In this document: positions 1 through 14,047 of the stretch, piece by piece
How positions within the stretch are numbered: position 1 is the first letter of the stretch
Layout: each line of letters opens with the position of its first letter
From: Lepidurus packardi
Lineage: Eukaryota > Arthropoda > Branchiopoda > Notostraca > Triopsidae
Reading direction: 5' to 3'
DNA: 64,000 nt
NCBI GenBank assembly: GCA_023053545.1
Contig: JAKZAN010000002.1
Location: forward strand, 6,940,790 to 7,004,789
The notes under the pieces: generated by a model
Told to the model about the DNA's origin: nothing
Seen by the model: only the letters and a program-made list of their open reading frames with translations
Database searches by the model: none
Translations under genes and position numbers: made by a program

Positions 1-3000
1 GAATCACTCAACATCATGATGTCCGCCATTTTTGGGAAGTCCACGTACTCTTCTCGACAATCAATTCACTTGTTTTCAGCCGTCAGTTCTTTGCCTTTTA
101 CCTACAAGAAGGGTTGCAAAGTAATGTTAAAGCACGTGCTTTGTTGCACAAACGTGCTTCGCATCAAGTCTGTCTAGAAATGCCGGGAATTAAGGCCTTT
201 GCTTCGTTTCTTTTTTGGCGTCAGTTTCTTTTTTGGCGTCAGTCGATCGGATCGTTTGGGTAAACTAAAAAACAGCAAAGTATGGAGAGCACAGCCAAAC
301 AAAAATTGGCAGAGCGAGTTTTAAAGGCGACTTCTGGAAAACTTTCGCTTTTTCCTGGACAACAATACAATGGCTTATGTAGCTCGCAGCGAATCGGAAG
401 GAAACAACAGAACGCTGTCTGTTTTAAAGTGGAGAGGGAGGGAGGGAGGGAAAAAGTTTCGTTTGTAGGGCAAAGAAGAACTTTTTTGGCTGTCTTGACG
501 TCCGGGACTCGTAACTTCGAAGCACCGAAAAGCGGAAAATGGGCACTATGAACCGTGTACCAACGTAAACAGACGCCCCAGGAAAGAATTTCTCGAGGTT
601 TTGGATGTTCGCAATAACTCACCAATCAGGCACGAACGAAAGGGTTTTAATCCAGCAGAAGCACACAACGTTCTCGTCTGTCTTTCTCCAAGAGATTTAC
701 CAATTCATTACTCCTTCTTGCTGAAAGTATCACAGTTGAGGTTTCTTTACTTAAGTACAGTTTTGTAGCACCATCACAGAACTTACATACGCCAGCATAC
801 CTTCGTCCAGCAACTTTTGGCCTTGTGCACAAAACTTGTTGCCTTCTCGACTGACAAAGAAAGAGTGGCGAACAGCGAGGGAGGCTTGAGACATGATCCT
901 TGCGGGGAGTAGAATACCTTCAAGCAGTGACTGCCAAGACCACTCCAAGACGCCGCTAAGCGGAGAGGAGGGAAAACCCGATGGGTGGGGAGTCTTCCAT
1001 CGGCTACCCACCACCCCCTGATCATTTTTTTCACGTGCATGTACCACCCTATGTAAAAATGTCTCGCATGTTCAGATAATTGGCGTACCTTTAGTTAGTA
1101 GGCTACTTTCGTATAGCAATTCCGACACAGGGTTTGTATTATCGTACAATTACAACCTAGCGGTATTTTTTGGAATGTCCTAGAATTCCGCAAGAGGCTG
1201 GTAAATGTGCTTGAGATGCTTTTGGAAGACTGGTGTGGGGAGCAGGGCGCATAATTACACGGGTTCTAATCTTTGGCGTAATTGGGAAAGGAACTGTAAG
1301 GAATCGTCACGCTTTTTCTGTAAGCATTTTTAGGATTTGATACTCGTAGAACAATCGATTCTCAACGCAGAATGTAAGGAATGCTAAAAGGAACTCAGAA
1401 CATGATACGATACGATCTGCATTCGAGAATCGAAAGTTTGCCTTGCAAAACCCTTATCGAGAGTTGCCCGGTCCCGAAAGTATCATGCTAGACAAGTTCT
1501 TAAAGACAAAGGACGGCGATTTTTTGGCGAACTTTAAGGGATGACATATTGTTGGCAGTCTGCCGTTGTGGTCTAGGGGTACCTTTCGCAGCGAAACGTG
1601 GACGTGTTTGCAGGGAAACTAATGGATTAGGTCGTGGCGCAAGGTTTTTGGACATGTCGTGGGTATCGGTTCCAGGACAAACATAGGAAAATCTTGAGAA
1701 AAACTTTTGCACGTTTCTAAAACCGGTAACGTTTGGGTGAGGAGAAAAGGCGTCTCTTTTCGATAGTCGTAAACAGGAAGTCGTGCTTTATTTTTCAAAA
1801 ATAGACTCTAGCTCGCGCGTTAAGCAGTCTTAGAGCCGATGCGTTTCAAAGATTCGTGTCCGTTTGCGCCTTGCTTCGATAAGACACATGCTTTCTGTAA
1901 ATTCGACGACTTTTCTTTTCTTTCGTTTCATATTTCACAACGGACTCTATTTCTGTCGTAAAGACAGTTTTATTTCTGGCGTTCTGGTGTCTCTTCCAAC
2001 GTGTCAAACTTTCAAAGTAATATCTTCCACAGACCAAAGATCATCTTCACTTCAAAGAGAAGTGCACTGAAAAATGCACTGAAAAATAAAGTTGTCTTGG
2101 GAAAAAAAGAGCAGAAGTCTAATATCTGTTTGTTTTCTTTCAACTGTGCATAAAATAATAATCAGTTTTTAAAGAAAGAAGCTTTATACAAATAAAAGTC
2201 GCCTAGCTTTGTGACGATATGCCATGGACCACAAGGGGTTTGTATACTGTTTGAAGTGTGAGGATTAAAGTATTAATGGCAACACGGCGTTGATAAGCCA
2301 CGCCCTGTCACTTCCACTACGTCATTGGATTGGAGCCAATAATATAACGTGAGAATTATTGACAAAATAATAACAATCCAAGATTTTTTTATTTTCTTTG
2401 AATGTTATGAAAACTCTTAACGACGAATTAAAATTACAATGCGTATTTCTGGTGGCCACTGCTCTACCTTACGTTTTGCTCCATTCAAAATTTCTCCAGC
2501 TTTTTGTGATTTCTCCATAACCATTTTTGGCTTTCTAACGTAAGGAAAAGGCCGCAGAGAATGTCCTGGCATCCTTGGATGCTTTAGGAAAAAGAGCTCC
2601 GCTATGTATGCATATAGAAGAATGGACAAAGAAGAGCAACGCAGGTATGTCCAAGCCCTGGAGGTGAAAACACAGCTTCCGGACTCACTGGGACACATTT
2701 TTAACAAACGAATGACATTTTCTCAAGAGTTTCTGTAGTGCCGAATCGTTTGCCACTGTTCCAGATTGATTCACATGAGGAATAAGCCCGCAAATTGCAG
2801 AAATGTTGGCCACATGTGCTTTGACCTAATCCCTCTCTCCTGACTCACGCTCCTCTCTTTGCCCCGCCAAACTTTATATATTGACGGCAATATAAAGCCT
2901 GGGCCTGTGTGTGTCCATGAGTTCTAGGTTAAGACGAGGTAGGTATCCATATTTCATCTTGCTCAGCAGGTTCACTTCGCCCCTGCAGGACAAGGAAGAG

Positions 3001-6000
3001 AGAGACTTTCAAGAATACTGTCTGGGGTTCTTTTTCCTTTAAGCTTTTAACTCGTAAGGAGGACTGCCGATACGGATCTGTGAACTGAACTCGAGGACTA
3101 AAAGACCGGCCTTGCATTAGTAATAAGGGAATGCATTAACCTAGCTCGGACAAGTTCCGGAAGTTTGTCTTCGTGGGTATCCAGTTATCTTTTGCCTGTG
3201 GCTACGCGACAAAAGACTAGCAAAGATTCCAACTCTATATCAATATAATAACAACATACGTAATCTGCAGGCTCGACATCAAGCTTCAGGGGGTCCTAGA
3301 TCTATCTTATTAGCAAGGCGCTTTCTCTTGTCCTCATCGATTTACCTAATCATACAGAAAAATAAGACAACGTATGATTTAGCGTTTCATCGTTGTTATA
3401 AAGCGATGTGTCATATATACCCGTTCCCTTTATAGTTTAGATGAATATGGCTGGTTCAAGGAGGCCGAATAGGAACTCTGAGAAGACGTTAGGAAAAATG
3501 CAACGAGGGAGACCTAAACGATCTAAATAGTGCTATACCTTTTCTAATTTCGTGCTCCGAAAAGATGAGGACAAACGCAGCTAGAGGTCATGTAGGCCTC
3601 GCGTCTAATGGTGACTTAAAAATAACGCAGGACGCTACAATTTTCGGGTTCATTAGGTACGAACCTACCCTTCTTTTCAAGAAAATGGGAACACGCAAAA
3701 CAAACGGAAATTATTTTCAGCATTGCCACAGATGACAGGCATCCATGACGATTATATTTTCCCGATCCGAAATTGCCGTTTCTTGTTGAGTCACTGATGG
3801 GATTGTCTGTGCTTTGATGTAGGTCGTTGTTTGTTTTCATTCATCTTCTTAAAGCTTACAAGAGAGTAGTTCTGTGATGTTTCTAGAAATTCTTCTCGGG
3901 TCCATTGGAATATCAGGAATAGAAAAAAATAGCTTGTTTTTGTGTGGAAATTAATTAGCGTGGGCACACGCACAAGGTGTGTAAGATACCTTGATGAGAT
4001 CATGCACCTCAGCATCCGAGTCCTTTATCCGTTCCAAACAGGCACATCATGTGAAAAAAAGGTCTCATCCGTCATTCTCTATTCCCTAACCGTTTTCAAG
4101 AATGGAATAATTTGCGTTGAATATATAAAGCTTCTGTTATGGGAAGTCACTCTTGAGACTATCCCCAACAGAAAACCTTTGTTTGAGTGATTCTAATCTG
4201 TCTACTTAACCAGAACTTGCCAATGGAAACCCTCAACCGATAGCCATCTCACACATGGTTGGCGTCATCAAAACTTTTAAGAGACACCCGCAAGGGCAAT
4301 ATAACTCATAACAGAATGCCATTTGTGGTGGCTATAAGTAATGATACTCATTAGCAGTCATTGTGAAAGGTTATATAGTCCGGTGTGTTGGTCCCTTCCA
4401 AGCTCTTTTTAACATAGTAAGATCAACCTGAGATACTTTTCGCTGGAATGCAGGGGAAGGCCTTTACAATTTAACAATTCAACATTGTGTGCATCGGTAC
4501 ATAAACACAAAACCGTAGATTGTATAAATAACTTTATGCTTTCCAAATAAACTCGACAATATTAGAATATAAATAAACTACAAAGTTTGAATGCTTCAGA
4601 ACTTATGAATTCAGATAACTTAACCCTTGCAATGAACTACTTCTTATTAAACAAATAATGAGACAACGTATAAAATATGCATTAAAATGTACTTACGGCG
4701 TTCTATTAGAGAATACGGTCCTTACGGCATTACAATGGCAATTTGCGAAAGAAGTTATAATAATACTGAGAAAAGGAGATGTTCTTTATAAAAGAGGACA
4801 AAACAACCAGCATAATGTGGACAGACCTTTGTGATTGCGAAAATAGTACGGCATATGTCTAACTTCGCGTGATTTCATAAAGTTGTACCTGAATCATCAT
4901 GTTTCTCAACTTAAATAATCCATAAAGTCACTCTTTCGTCACTGTAGCGGCAAAAGACCTGTGTAGAAGAATAGTGACTAAAGTAACCGGTCTTTCAATC
5001 AGCGCCATTAAAGCTTTCCTCCAGAGCCTTTTACCTTTAGGAAAGCTTAGCTGAAGTGACCCCCAAGAGCATAATTAAGAGACGAGAGAGCAGAAATTAG
5101 TCTTATGTGCAAATAGTCATTTCCGTCACGGAAAGTCATTAGGCTTCAGCATACAATAAGCTTTTCTTTTGTGGATGAAAGGAGCAAAAGTGTAAAGTTA
5201 GGGGTCTCCCGAACAAAACAAGCGCTGTCTCAAAGCCTGGGAAAAGGGACCCGGGATGTTTATCTCGTAAGAATAACGATAATAACTATTAAAATTTCCC
5301 TATACCGCGCAAACAAACAACCTGGCTTCATTGGCTCTGCCTTTGTGTTGTTAAGCTCTTCGTGATGCAGTCAGTATACGTGTATCCCGGGTAAAATATG
5401 CGGAGGAGGTCTTTAAATGATCATGCCAAACCTTTAAGTTGGCAATGACCACGCCAAACTGGCAATGGAAACTTTCATGAGACAGTTGTACCCATTGTGT
5501 CAGCGTGCCTAATGAGTTCTATTAGGCGGAACGACACATTTCATACGTTCGAGATACCCAAAGTAATAAATCCGTCTAATCTGGATAACCTTTGGTAACG
5601 CCCTGTGTATTAATCCTCACATCTTCAGATGTGAAACCATGCCCCAACCATGCTCGTTTACAAAGAAGAGCTTTCTACCTCATTATGCCAGGCTCATCAA
5701 GTGAATCACTCTTTGAGAATGTTACTACAATTCTAATGAACAATCCTAGGGTGCTAAGTCTGACAACCTCGTCAGTGGCTGCCCAAGCAAGGTAAAAAAT
5801 AACAACAACTAAATAAAAAATAGAGGTTGCAGGAACACAAAAGCAAAAAAAAAATATATGGAGAGAGAAAGACCACAAGTTGCCAACAAAAGCAACTTCG
5901 CGATGCATTGAGATGCTTTCGAAGAGATGGGCGCTTCTTTTGGGGGCTGCTTAATGAAAAACGTCGTTGTGCTGTTCCTACAAGTTAGGCTGGAATGTTC

Positions 6001-9000
6001 TTCCATGCTTCGTGGTTGGCCACATTGTTTTTCGCTTCTTGGTGCACAGCAATCTTAACTAAGTCATTATTCATGTTTTCAAATAAAAAGAACAGCCTAC
6101 TGCTGAGTTCTAACCCCCTCCTCCTCAACCCCCGCAACCTCCCACCCAAAGCGAACCCCAACAGCTGTTTCTGCTTTTGCGCAATTTATAGCTACAGTGC
6201 AGGGGCTATTAATAAACCTTTCAACTTTGTTGCTTCAAGTATTCGAACTTGTCTTTGCGAAAATCTTTCACTCGTGTTAATTTTTTTCAAAGCTAGGGAA
6301 AAATTCATGCCATGGAGCGTCAATGGTAGTTGGCCTTCGACTCGTGAGTTTTCTGGCACGGTAAACTACAGCTTTAAGGATTTTTTCCCTCTCTCTCTTT
6401 TTTTTTTTGTTCTTAACCCATCGTACCCAGAAAAAGAAAAAGCACGAGGCGGGTTTTTAGTGACAGCTTGTAACATAGCAAATGGGGCGTCAAGAGAGGC
6501 CAAACCTTTCACTTGAGGATGTGTGCGATGGAAAGATGGAGGCAGAAGCTCTTTGGCGTGAAAGATAGTCGCCTTCTGCTCCCACCTGGTCGACTTCATG
6601 ATAGACTTCTTAGCTTTTTAGCCTGCTCTGGCCCAATTCCCGGTTTTTAAAGGAATGGACCGAAAGGAACGAGCATACTAAACTCACTAAACTCTCGGAA
6701 AATTTTACGAACACGCTTACAGCTTCCTTCCATCCCCCCTTGTTGCCACTTCGTGTTTATCTTAACACCTACTATGGACCTTTTGCATGAGCCTTACATT
6801 CCCTCAAAGGAACCCCAAAGCGGGATTATAAATTATCATATTGAGCAAATGAAAACTTGAAAACCTTCCAGGAAAAGCTTGTAAAAATTTCACGGAAGTT
6901 ACAAGGCTGGTTCCTTCTCAAAAGCATGCTTTTTCTAATACACAATAGCAAGGAAACGAAGAATTTGGAAGGCGTACAAGACCAAATTAAGGGGTGTTGC
7001 AATTCTAGGAATTTGGCATGTCATCGAGGTAATGGCACAAGATCCTTTTACGCGGCTCGGTATTTGACGAGCCCAGGTTTAGTGCTGAAGCTAAATATGC
7101 TCAAGAGGCCTAGGAGTCGAAGCTTTTGGGATCGCGCAAATAGCACGCTTTCACACCCACATCACAAGGTTATTTACGGCCAGAGAGCGAAAGACGGGGA
7201 GTCCAGTCCAGTCAAAATGTTGGTGAGGAAGCGATTTTGTGCTTCAATGCAGCCGGCTGTGCTTGAAACCACAACACACAATCTGTAACCGCCATAAAAA
7301 CCCTCTCTCTTTTTTAAAGTTACAACCAAGCTTCTTAACGACATATCCATAGTGCAGTAAAAGTAATACGAGGTGAAATTAACGACAAACTGACGTTCGC
7401 CGGTAAAAGGGTTACAAAAGCCTACACAACTTCCCGAGCCAGTCAACCGTTTATGTTACTTTATTTTCGTTCATCCGTAAATGGGCACCATTTGTATTCG
7501 CAAGAATGAAATAGAACCAAAGCAACAATGAAACTCAACCAATGCAATAAAGAGAGTCAACAATGAATGATTTGCGAGTTTCAGCTCATCAAAGGTTATT
7601 TGGAGGTTATCGTCGGCGATAAGGACACAGGCTAACGTCCCAGCTCTTCAAAGGCACCGCTAAAAAGTTCCAGGTTTACCGTACCGTTCATAGGCTTATA
7701 TGAGTTGAAAATGATGATAGTTGAAGTGGGGAAACAATGACCTGTCAAGCGAAACACGGTTAACGGAGAAAACATAAAAGATCGTGTTATGCAGACCTTC
7801 CGGGGCTCTGTCGGACTGCTGAGGATTGACATAGACATGCTTGTTTTAAGACACTGACTCGTTACTACAAACATTTATTGACTGGAGAAGCACGGTTTTC
7901 GTTCCAAAACCGAGTTTTAGTTCTAGAATGCATGTAAAAACCTTGTCTATACAAGTGCTCACAAACAAAGCTTGTATTGAGTGACATTCTGAAGGCAACA
8001 TCGCTGCCATGTCAAAAGAAACAGGTTTATCCAGGTTTCCTAAACCATTGACAAACAATCGATCAAGATTTCTAACAAGAAAAGTTGCGAATACACCTGG
8101 CCGAAAGCAAATCGCACGGAGGAATGGTCTGAATTCGGAAGACTGTAAGATAGTCCAGAGTTTGCAAAGGTATCCGAACGACTTCCGTGACTTCCACAAC
8201 AGCCAAGAGCATCACGGTCTATACAGAATGCTAATATTAGCATCCAAACATGGGATATATTGCTCCCCTTACAGGCAACAGAACTCCCACGCGTGGCAGC
8301 AGAGCACACGTGTCGTTTTCTAGACAAGTCACCTCCAACAGCAACAAATTCAGTCCGTGGGCTCTACCCTGGCTTTGTCGTGTGTGTCACTTTGTCAGCC
8401 AAAAACGTTCATGAAGTTTTTTAACTCTACAAGTCAGGCCTGACAGGATTTTGAGAAATGTCCAATAATGAAGGCCTCTTAAAACCATCCATTGCCAACA
8501 GCAAAAAAGAGTTATACACTGCGCATACCTTAAACCAAAAAAGTTGCGAGATTTGGAATCTCCAAATTAGAAAAAAGGGAGACAAATGGCTTTTGGATCT
8601 TTCTAGAAGCGAACCTTGTGCCAAGAAAATAAAACTTAACGTGTTATCACACAAGGTCTTGGGTTTTTATTGAACGTTTTGAACATAATTACAGGCTCAT
8701 GATTAATTACGGTCAGGTGTGATACATCGCTTGAGGGCCGAGTTTGTGATCAGTTCTGGGGTAGTTTAAAAACGCATGACATCATGTTTAGGGCTGTTAA
8801 TTAAGGCTCTTCAATTCCTTCTTGGGTCAAAAGACGGGCAGCCAAAACATTGTGTGAAATATACCGGGGCGGATCAGCTTGATAGGTTTTTTCCCCTCCT
8901 CGCAGCTTATTCAGAGCACAGCATGCCATCTGAAACAAGACAAGGCTTGAGAATTATGTTTTAAGTGAGCTTGGTTTTCAAAAGTTGTACCGAATTGTTA

Positions 9001-10144
9001 AGAACGACACACCCAATTAGAATGATCTCATCCAAGCCAATAGTCCAGGATGGAGAAACTTTTACAAGATCTTTAGAAACGCCAGCAAAAATCGAGCCAA
9101 CGCCTGCTCTGTGTGTGTATAGTAAAGTTCTTAGTTCTAAGTTTGGGATTTTCAGGGCCTGATGACCAAATATGACCACTCTGCCATGAATTGAGGGGGA
9201 CCTGTGAAGCTGAAGCTGTAAACAGGAAAAACATAAGAAGACCTTGCCGCTGACACCTTCCAGTACACCTACGCATACGACCAATATTGTTTCACCAACC
9301 GAAAATTGGGAAGGAAGACTTGTTTGCTACCAAACCGAAAGGCTTATGGCATCGGAAAAAATATAGCCTGACCTGCTTTGGCGTTTTCGGAGTCTTGGAC
9401 GTAATGAAACCAGTTTGGGAGGAGTAATCTTGTATGACAATAAACGAGTTCTACATAAGTTTAACGCAAAAGGGAGGATCCCCTTTTTGACTTGATTTAC
9501 ATATAAAAAATGAGACCTTTTTTTCGGTACACGCCTTAGCCTTTCTGTTTTACCTTAGCTTTTTCTGTTCTCTTTTTGCCTGGTACAGTTTTTCTTGAGC
9601 TTTATTTTCTCTTCCTTTTTTTTGTCATCTTTTTCAACCCTCCTCCAAGAAAGGATGCTACTCACGTAGAAAGATATTTCGGTAACCGCCGCGGACGTTA
9701 AAAACAGGACCGGTCCCGGGGCGTTGTAGAAAACAAGAAAGTAATGAAGTTCGACTAATGCATCACAGTTCACAATTTGAGTTATAACGACTTGTCACCG
9801 AGAAGTGTGAGCTATGATGATTTGAAACAGCATTTTGAGTTGCAAAAGGCCTCAACAACTGCCGCCAACAAGTAGACAATGACAGATCGGGGACCCTAAC
9901 GTACTGCCTAAGTACTGTGATGCGTTTTCAAAATGAACCCGTATTATTCTTATGCAAGGGTAAAATTCGTTTCTAAAAGTTGTACGCTACTCAGTATATC
10001 CCAGAAAGCTACAGGTTGCATTTTAGGAGTTTTCAAACGTTTTCCCGTGAGGGCCAAACGCATAAATTAAACCCAAGAGTTTTGGGGTTGGACACTTTAA
10101 ATGTTAAAAGTCTAGTCACGATAAGGGTTAGAAAACACTTTCGT

Positions 10145-10171
10145 GTAAGAGGGAAGTGATCGCCCTCTTAC
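10145..10171. repeat. short perfect hairpin, 9-bp stem
   Basis: GTAAGAGGG at 10145-10153 is the exact reverse complement of CCCTCTTAC at 10163-10171, with a 9-nt loop between them. No role is evident. Confidence 0.5.
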
Positions 10172-10631
10172 CTGACAAGGCCAAAAGTCTAAGGTGAGGT
10201 AAGAAACTTGGTTGATGCTCCGGGTTTTAACGTTTCTTGTACCATCGCCCCTTGTGGAAGATTTTAGGGTGTGTATTTGTATGTGAATAGATCAGCCAGG
10301 ACAGGGGCGAGAAGCTCCTCCAACCCTAAAACGTACCAAATGCAGATTGATAGGGCCAGAATGTCAACAAAGATAATAAATTTCGTCCTAGATTGGGTAT
10401 CAGACGGTCGCTTGTCTAGCAAAGAAGCTAACAAGCCCAAGAACAACGGGTTCCGTCCACCATGTTAATTACCACGTTCGAATATGAAAGCAGGTTGACG
10501 TTCCAAAAGCTGAACGAAAAGGCGGTGCCTTTATAGAAAATGCTGGATTCTTATATTGTTGCATTGAATTTCTTGGGTGGAAACTTGAAGGGTAGGCCGG
10601 AGTAGGCCCGAGAAATGAATCTTTTGCGCTA

Positions 10632-10650
10632 CCCCCCCCCCCCCCCCCCC
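10632..10650. repeat. poly-C homopolymer run (19 C)
   Basis: An uninterrupted run of 19 cytosines lies here. Its length is probably polymorphic and prone to sequencing error. Confidence 0.9.
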
Positions 10651-10860
10651 TATGTGGACGTGAGTGTAAAACAGCGACGCCCAAAATGCACATAATGGAC
10701 TCGTTTGAAAACGCCCTGAAAAATCTGAATCGGCTTAATGATTTTCGCCCTGTAATAATGAGATTCTAAAGGTGTTTTTCACGTTGTGAATGAGTACTCC
10801 AACGTTTTGTATAGCTTGTATTTATGCATTGCATTACACACTGAAATAACAACTTCCACT

Positions 10861-12036
10861 TCACTTCTTGATCTTATCGTGGGGAGTAGGAACAGCAGTT
10901 GACGTACTAGTTTTGCCTTCACTCTCCGCAGCAATTTCGTTAAGTTTCTTTTGAAAAAGTCCGTTGTAGTCCGTAAACCCTTTTTTAGACTTGCCAAAGG
11001 AATTAGGGCCTGCTGAAGTTGGCGTTTCCCTATTGGGAGAAAATTTTCGTTAGAAACGATGTTTAATGACTAACATTCTCGTCGTGACTCATCTCGACTC
11101 CTTTATTTCCCATTTGCATATGTAAATTTGAGAAAATTTGCTAACCTGCCAATGTTCCTCATCCGCATACGGGCTTCTGCTGGCATTTCTTCTTCTTCGT
11201 CGTCGTCTGATACGTTAAACGCTTTAGCAACCAGCTTGGAAGCAGTTGGTTTCATATTCAAAGTCGAAGGAGGGGCAATTTTCTACACTCAGAACTTTCT
11301 TTTTATTTAACCAAACCGATTGTGTCTTATGAAAAAGACAAAAAACGAACTTGAGCTCCTAACGCAATGGCAATTTTCGGGGCAGAAGATGCTCCGGGTA
11401 ATGAGGAAGGCTTGGGATTTGTGCCCAACTTGAGCTTTTTGGGATCGTCTTTGTCACCTTTAGGCGACTCATGTGGGTGCTCTCGCTTTCCAGCACCCTT
11501 TTCTGGCTTCGCTTCGCTGGGACAAGAAGAGACAAGTGACCCTGGTGAAGCCGAAACACTGGCGAAGGTCAATTATGTGTACTTAAAAAACGGCTGAGCT
11601 TAAAACAACGCAGAAAGTTCACCAGCGATTATAAAATACAGTAGACGCCGCTTATTATAATCACGGTTATTGGAATCAGCCGCATTATAGGATCAAATTT
11701 TAAAGGACTGATTATGATTATTGCTTATCATGATCACTGGTTATCAGAATCAGCCGCTTATTGGAATCAATATTGGCTGGACAAACGTGATCACAATAAG
11801 CGGCGTCGTTACTTCATTAAGCTTTCCTTGTAATTAATACTATATAACTTTCAACCGCTGAAGTTTGCAGACAAACTGATCAATTGTGCCACAAATAAAC
11901 GTAATCTAAATAGTATTAACTGTATGGAGGGGGATGAAATACGTATACATGCATGATGCATTGATGGCAAAAAGAGAAGTCCTAATGAAGATAACCTTAC
12001 TAAGCAAAGCATGCTCTTACCTTTGTGGCGTTCCAT
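10861..12036 (-). CDS. PCNP: PEST proteolytic signal-containing nuclear protein
   Basis: Four coding exons on the minus strand, 12036-12021, 11541-11351, 11282-11146 and 11029-10861, join to 513 nt and 170 residues (the human protein has about 178). Recognition rests on the conserved C-terminal core: an acidic run followed by EEMPAEARMRMRNIGR and then ETPTSAGPNSF, the hallmark of PCNP. The N-terminal half is rich in Lys, Pro, Glu and Ser, as expected for a PEST protein. In other animals PCNP is a small nuclear protein that is ubiquitinated and linked to cell-cycle control; its biochemical activity is not settled. The start is a 16-nt exon (MERHK) with a strong GTAAGAG donor. It stays in frame only if the acceptor at 11541/11542 is used; an AG 17 nt upstream would shift the frame. 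Intron 1 contains a 176-bp Tigger-like MITE. Confidence 0.88.
11639..11814. mobile_element. Tigger/pogo-like MITE (176 bp) in PCNP intron 1
   Basis: The left end starts CAGTAGACGCCGCTTATTAT just after TA. The right end, read in reverse, gives ACGACGCCGCTTATTGTGAT, so the ends are inverted repeats about 24 bp long with a few mismatches. The last bases of the right end look mutated, so its exact end is uncertain by 1-2 bp. Inner sequence (a run of 'ggttattgg' then 'tcaaattttaaagga') matches the ends of the larger element at 36113-36909, so this is a deletion derivative of the same family with no coding capacity. Confidence 0.85.
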
Positions 12037-12364
12037 AGTTATAATCTATCCTGGGATAGCTTTCGTTGATTCACACTAAACTATGTTCGAAAACAAAAGA
12101 AAATGACGCCCAAAATAAGCGTGCAATGATAAACGCCAAAACAGCTGATGAATATAAATAATGTCGTTTGGCCGATGCGAGATGAAAAAGCGACGCTTGC
12201 TTACTTCTTAGTTTAGTTTACCATTTCTTCCATAGGTGACAGCAGTATTCTGGCTCCTTAAAGATTAGTTGTACAGATTTTAAAAACAAAAATATGTGTA
12301 TATAGAAGATTATACTTATAATATAGTATTTAATAAAGTTTTAGCAACTTTCAGAAGTTTAAAG
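12037..12364. promoter_or_regulatory. shared upstream region of divergent PCNP and CLYBL
   Basis: Only 328 bp separate the two start codons of these oppositely transcribed genes, so both promoters and 5' UTRs must lie here or overlap. No clear TATA or initiator pair stands out. The bidirectional function is inferred from the layout. Confidence 0.5.
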
Positions 12365-13885
12365 ATGTCTGTAGGCATTTCTTTATGGCAGAACATAGTT
12401 AACACGATGAAACGACAGTTAAATAGTCGAGATTATCATTATGACAAAAGGAGATTGGGAAATATGTTTGTAAGGAATCTGAAGACCATGGCAAGGGACA
12501 ACAGGGTACATTTCCAAAATGAGATTTTATATTTAAACCTGATAAGCTTCTCGTATGTAGGCATATACACCCAGAAGAGCCATGATGTACGTACCGGGAA
12601 ATGATGTCAGAAAAGTGAAGAAAATCCCTTCATTAGGAGCCGATTGCATCGTTTTAGATTGCGAGGATGGCGTGGCCCTTAATCGAAAAGTAATCTAAAC
12701 TTTAACGTTAAGCTTACCATGTACGTGTGCAAATTTTCGAGCTTATAACGAGACTTGTTTTCTAGGAGGAAGCAAGGAATCACATAAGACAAGTCCTGGA
12801 CCTCCAGTCGGTACCATTTGGGAATTCTGAATGCTCTGTAAGGGTTAATTCAGTCGACAGCGGTTTATGCCAGCTTGATCTGGACGTTATTCTGACTGGT
12901 GCCAATCTACCTCCTACTTTACACTTGCCCAAAGTGGACACCGCAGAACAGCTAGATTGGGTAACCCTTTAAACAATAGTTTTGTTCCCTATACTGTTCT
13001 GCAATCTTTATTTATGTCAAGTTTGCAGACATGGTCCTTAAAAGAATAGCTAATAGAGAATGCAAACCTGTCTTCAACTTAGTTATGTTTATCGAATCAG
13101 CCCGCGCTTTAGTGGATTTGCCCCGTATTTGTGAGCGAGCAGACACTTTGACCCAGCAAGGGGCACCATTCATTATGGATGCCTTAGTCTTTGGTTCCGA
13201 TGATTTCTGTGCTGATATTGGTATATTTTAGAATCTTAGTCTTAAAAGAAGAAAGATTAAGAGTAACTTTCAATAGGCGCTACTCGCACTCCAGAAGCTA
13301 AGGAACTTCTGTACGCTCGTCAGTATTTGGTAACAGTTGCTAAAGCCTTTCGAGTCCAAGCAATTGATCTTGTCTATATCAACTATAAAGGTACTCTTTG
13401 AAGTTCATCTATTTTCAATCTCGTTCTCTATATTTAAGTTCTTGGTAAGATTTTTCTATTGAATGTTTACCTTCCTTCTGAATTACTAATTAAATTATTT
13501 AATTCTTTTTTTATTTGGCCAATTGTAACTTAAAATCTTATAGATTTGGAGGGCTTAAAGTCTCAATCCCAAGAAGGAGCTCGTATGGGATTTACGGGGA
13601 AACAAGTAATTCATCCTGGGCAAGTTCCTGTAGTTCAGGAATCCTTTTCTCCTAGTACAGAACGTGTCCAATGGGCCAATGAGCTAACCGAAGCCTTCAG
13701 GGAGCACCAAGCTTCAGGACAAGTATACTAACGCTTTTAACTTAGTTAAAAAAAAATATACTCACTTAATTTAACTCATTTCTTTGATTAAGGGAGCATT
13801 CACCTTCCGCGGACATATGATTGACATGCCATTGCTCCTGCAAGCTCGTAATGTTCTTCAGATGGCAGCTGTCATGCAGAGATAA
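12365..13885 (+). CDS. CLYBL: citramalyl-CoA lyase, mitochondrial (citrate lyase beta-like)
   Basis: Seven exons (12365-12469, 12561-12689, 12766-12960, 13022-13220, 13277-13390, 13544-13722, 13793-13885) give 337 residues, against 340 in human CLYBL. The protein belongs to the HpcH/HpaI aldolase (CitE) superfamily. Family blocks are visible in order: PRRAMMYVPGND, VLDCEDGVA, LHLPKVD, VFGSDDF, AIDLVY, GFTGKQVIHP and FTFRGHMIDMPLL. The acidic residues of the DCEDG segment and the later GSDDF belong to the Mg and CoA-ester active site of the family. The first exon encodes a basic, hydroxylated leader fitting mitochondrial import; its donor and the next acceptor are both phase 0. In mammals the enzyme cleaves citramalyl-CoA in the itaconate breakdown route and protects the B12-dependent mutase. 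The gene is tail-to-tail with CSTF2, 162 bp between stops. The start codon is the least certain part. Confidence 0.93.
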
Positions 13886-14047
13886 CTTCTTTCATGCATC
13901 TCGCATACAAATGTAAAAAATAGCATACGAACCACACATTTTAACTCCTAAGCAACCCAATATTTAATTATGAATGTATTCCGCGTTGTGGAGGGAATTT
14001 ACATATAAAACGGGTCACACGAGAATTATGAGAAGTATTTTTCTCCG

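Larger units (their letters stand above)
1..10860. other. 10.9-kb stretch with no recognisable gene
   Basis: I found no open frame here that reads like a known protein, no consistent splice-joined exons and no tRNA or rRNA. The open frames present, the longest 173 codons at 5995-6516, have low-complexity or composition-driven translations. Small local features are two 19-bp direct repeats at about 207-244, a direct repeat at 2063-2085, a 9-bp perfect hairpin at 10145-10171 and a 19-base C run at 10632-10650. It may be intergenic sequence, or intron or regulatory DNA of a gene lying to the left. Confidence 0.6.

Noticed and set aside
5995-6516. 173-codon open frame on the plus strand
   Set aside because: Translation is Phe/Ser/Leu/Lys-rich with no recognisable domain, no flanking splice logic and no family resemblance; chance in AT-rich DNA.
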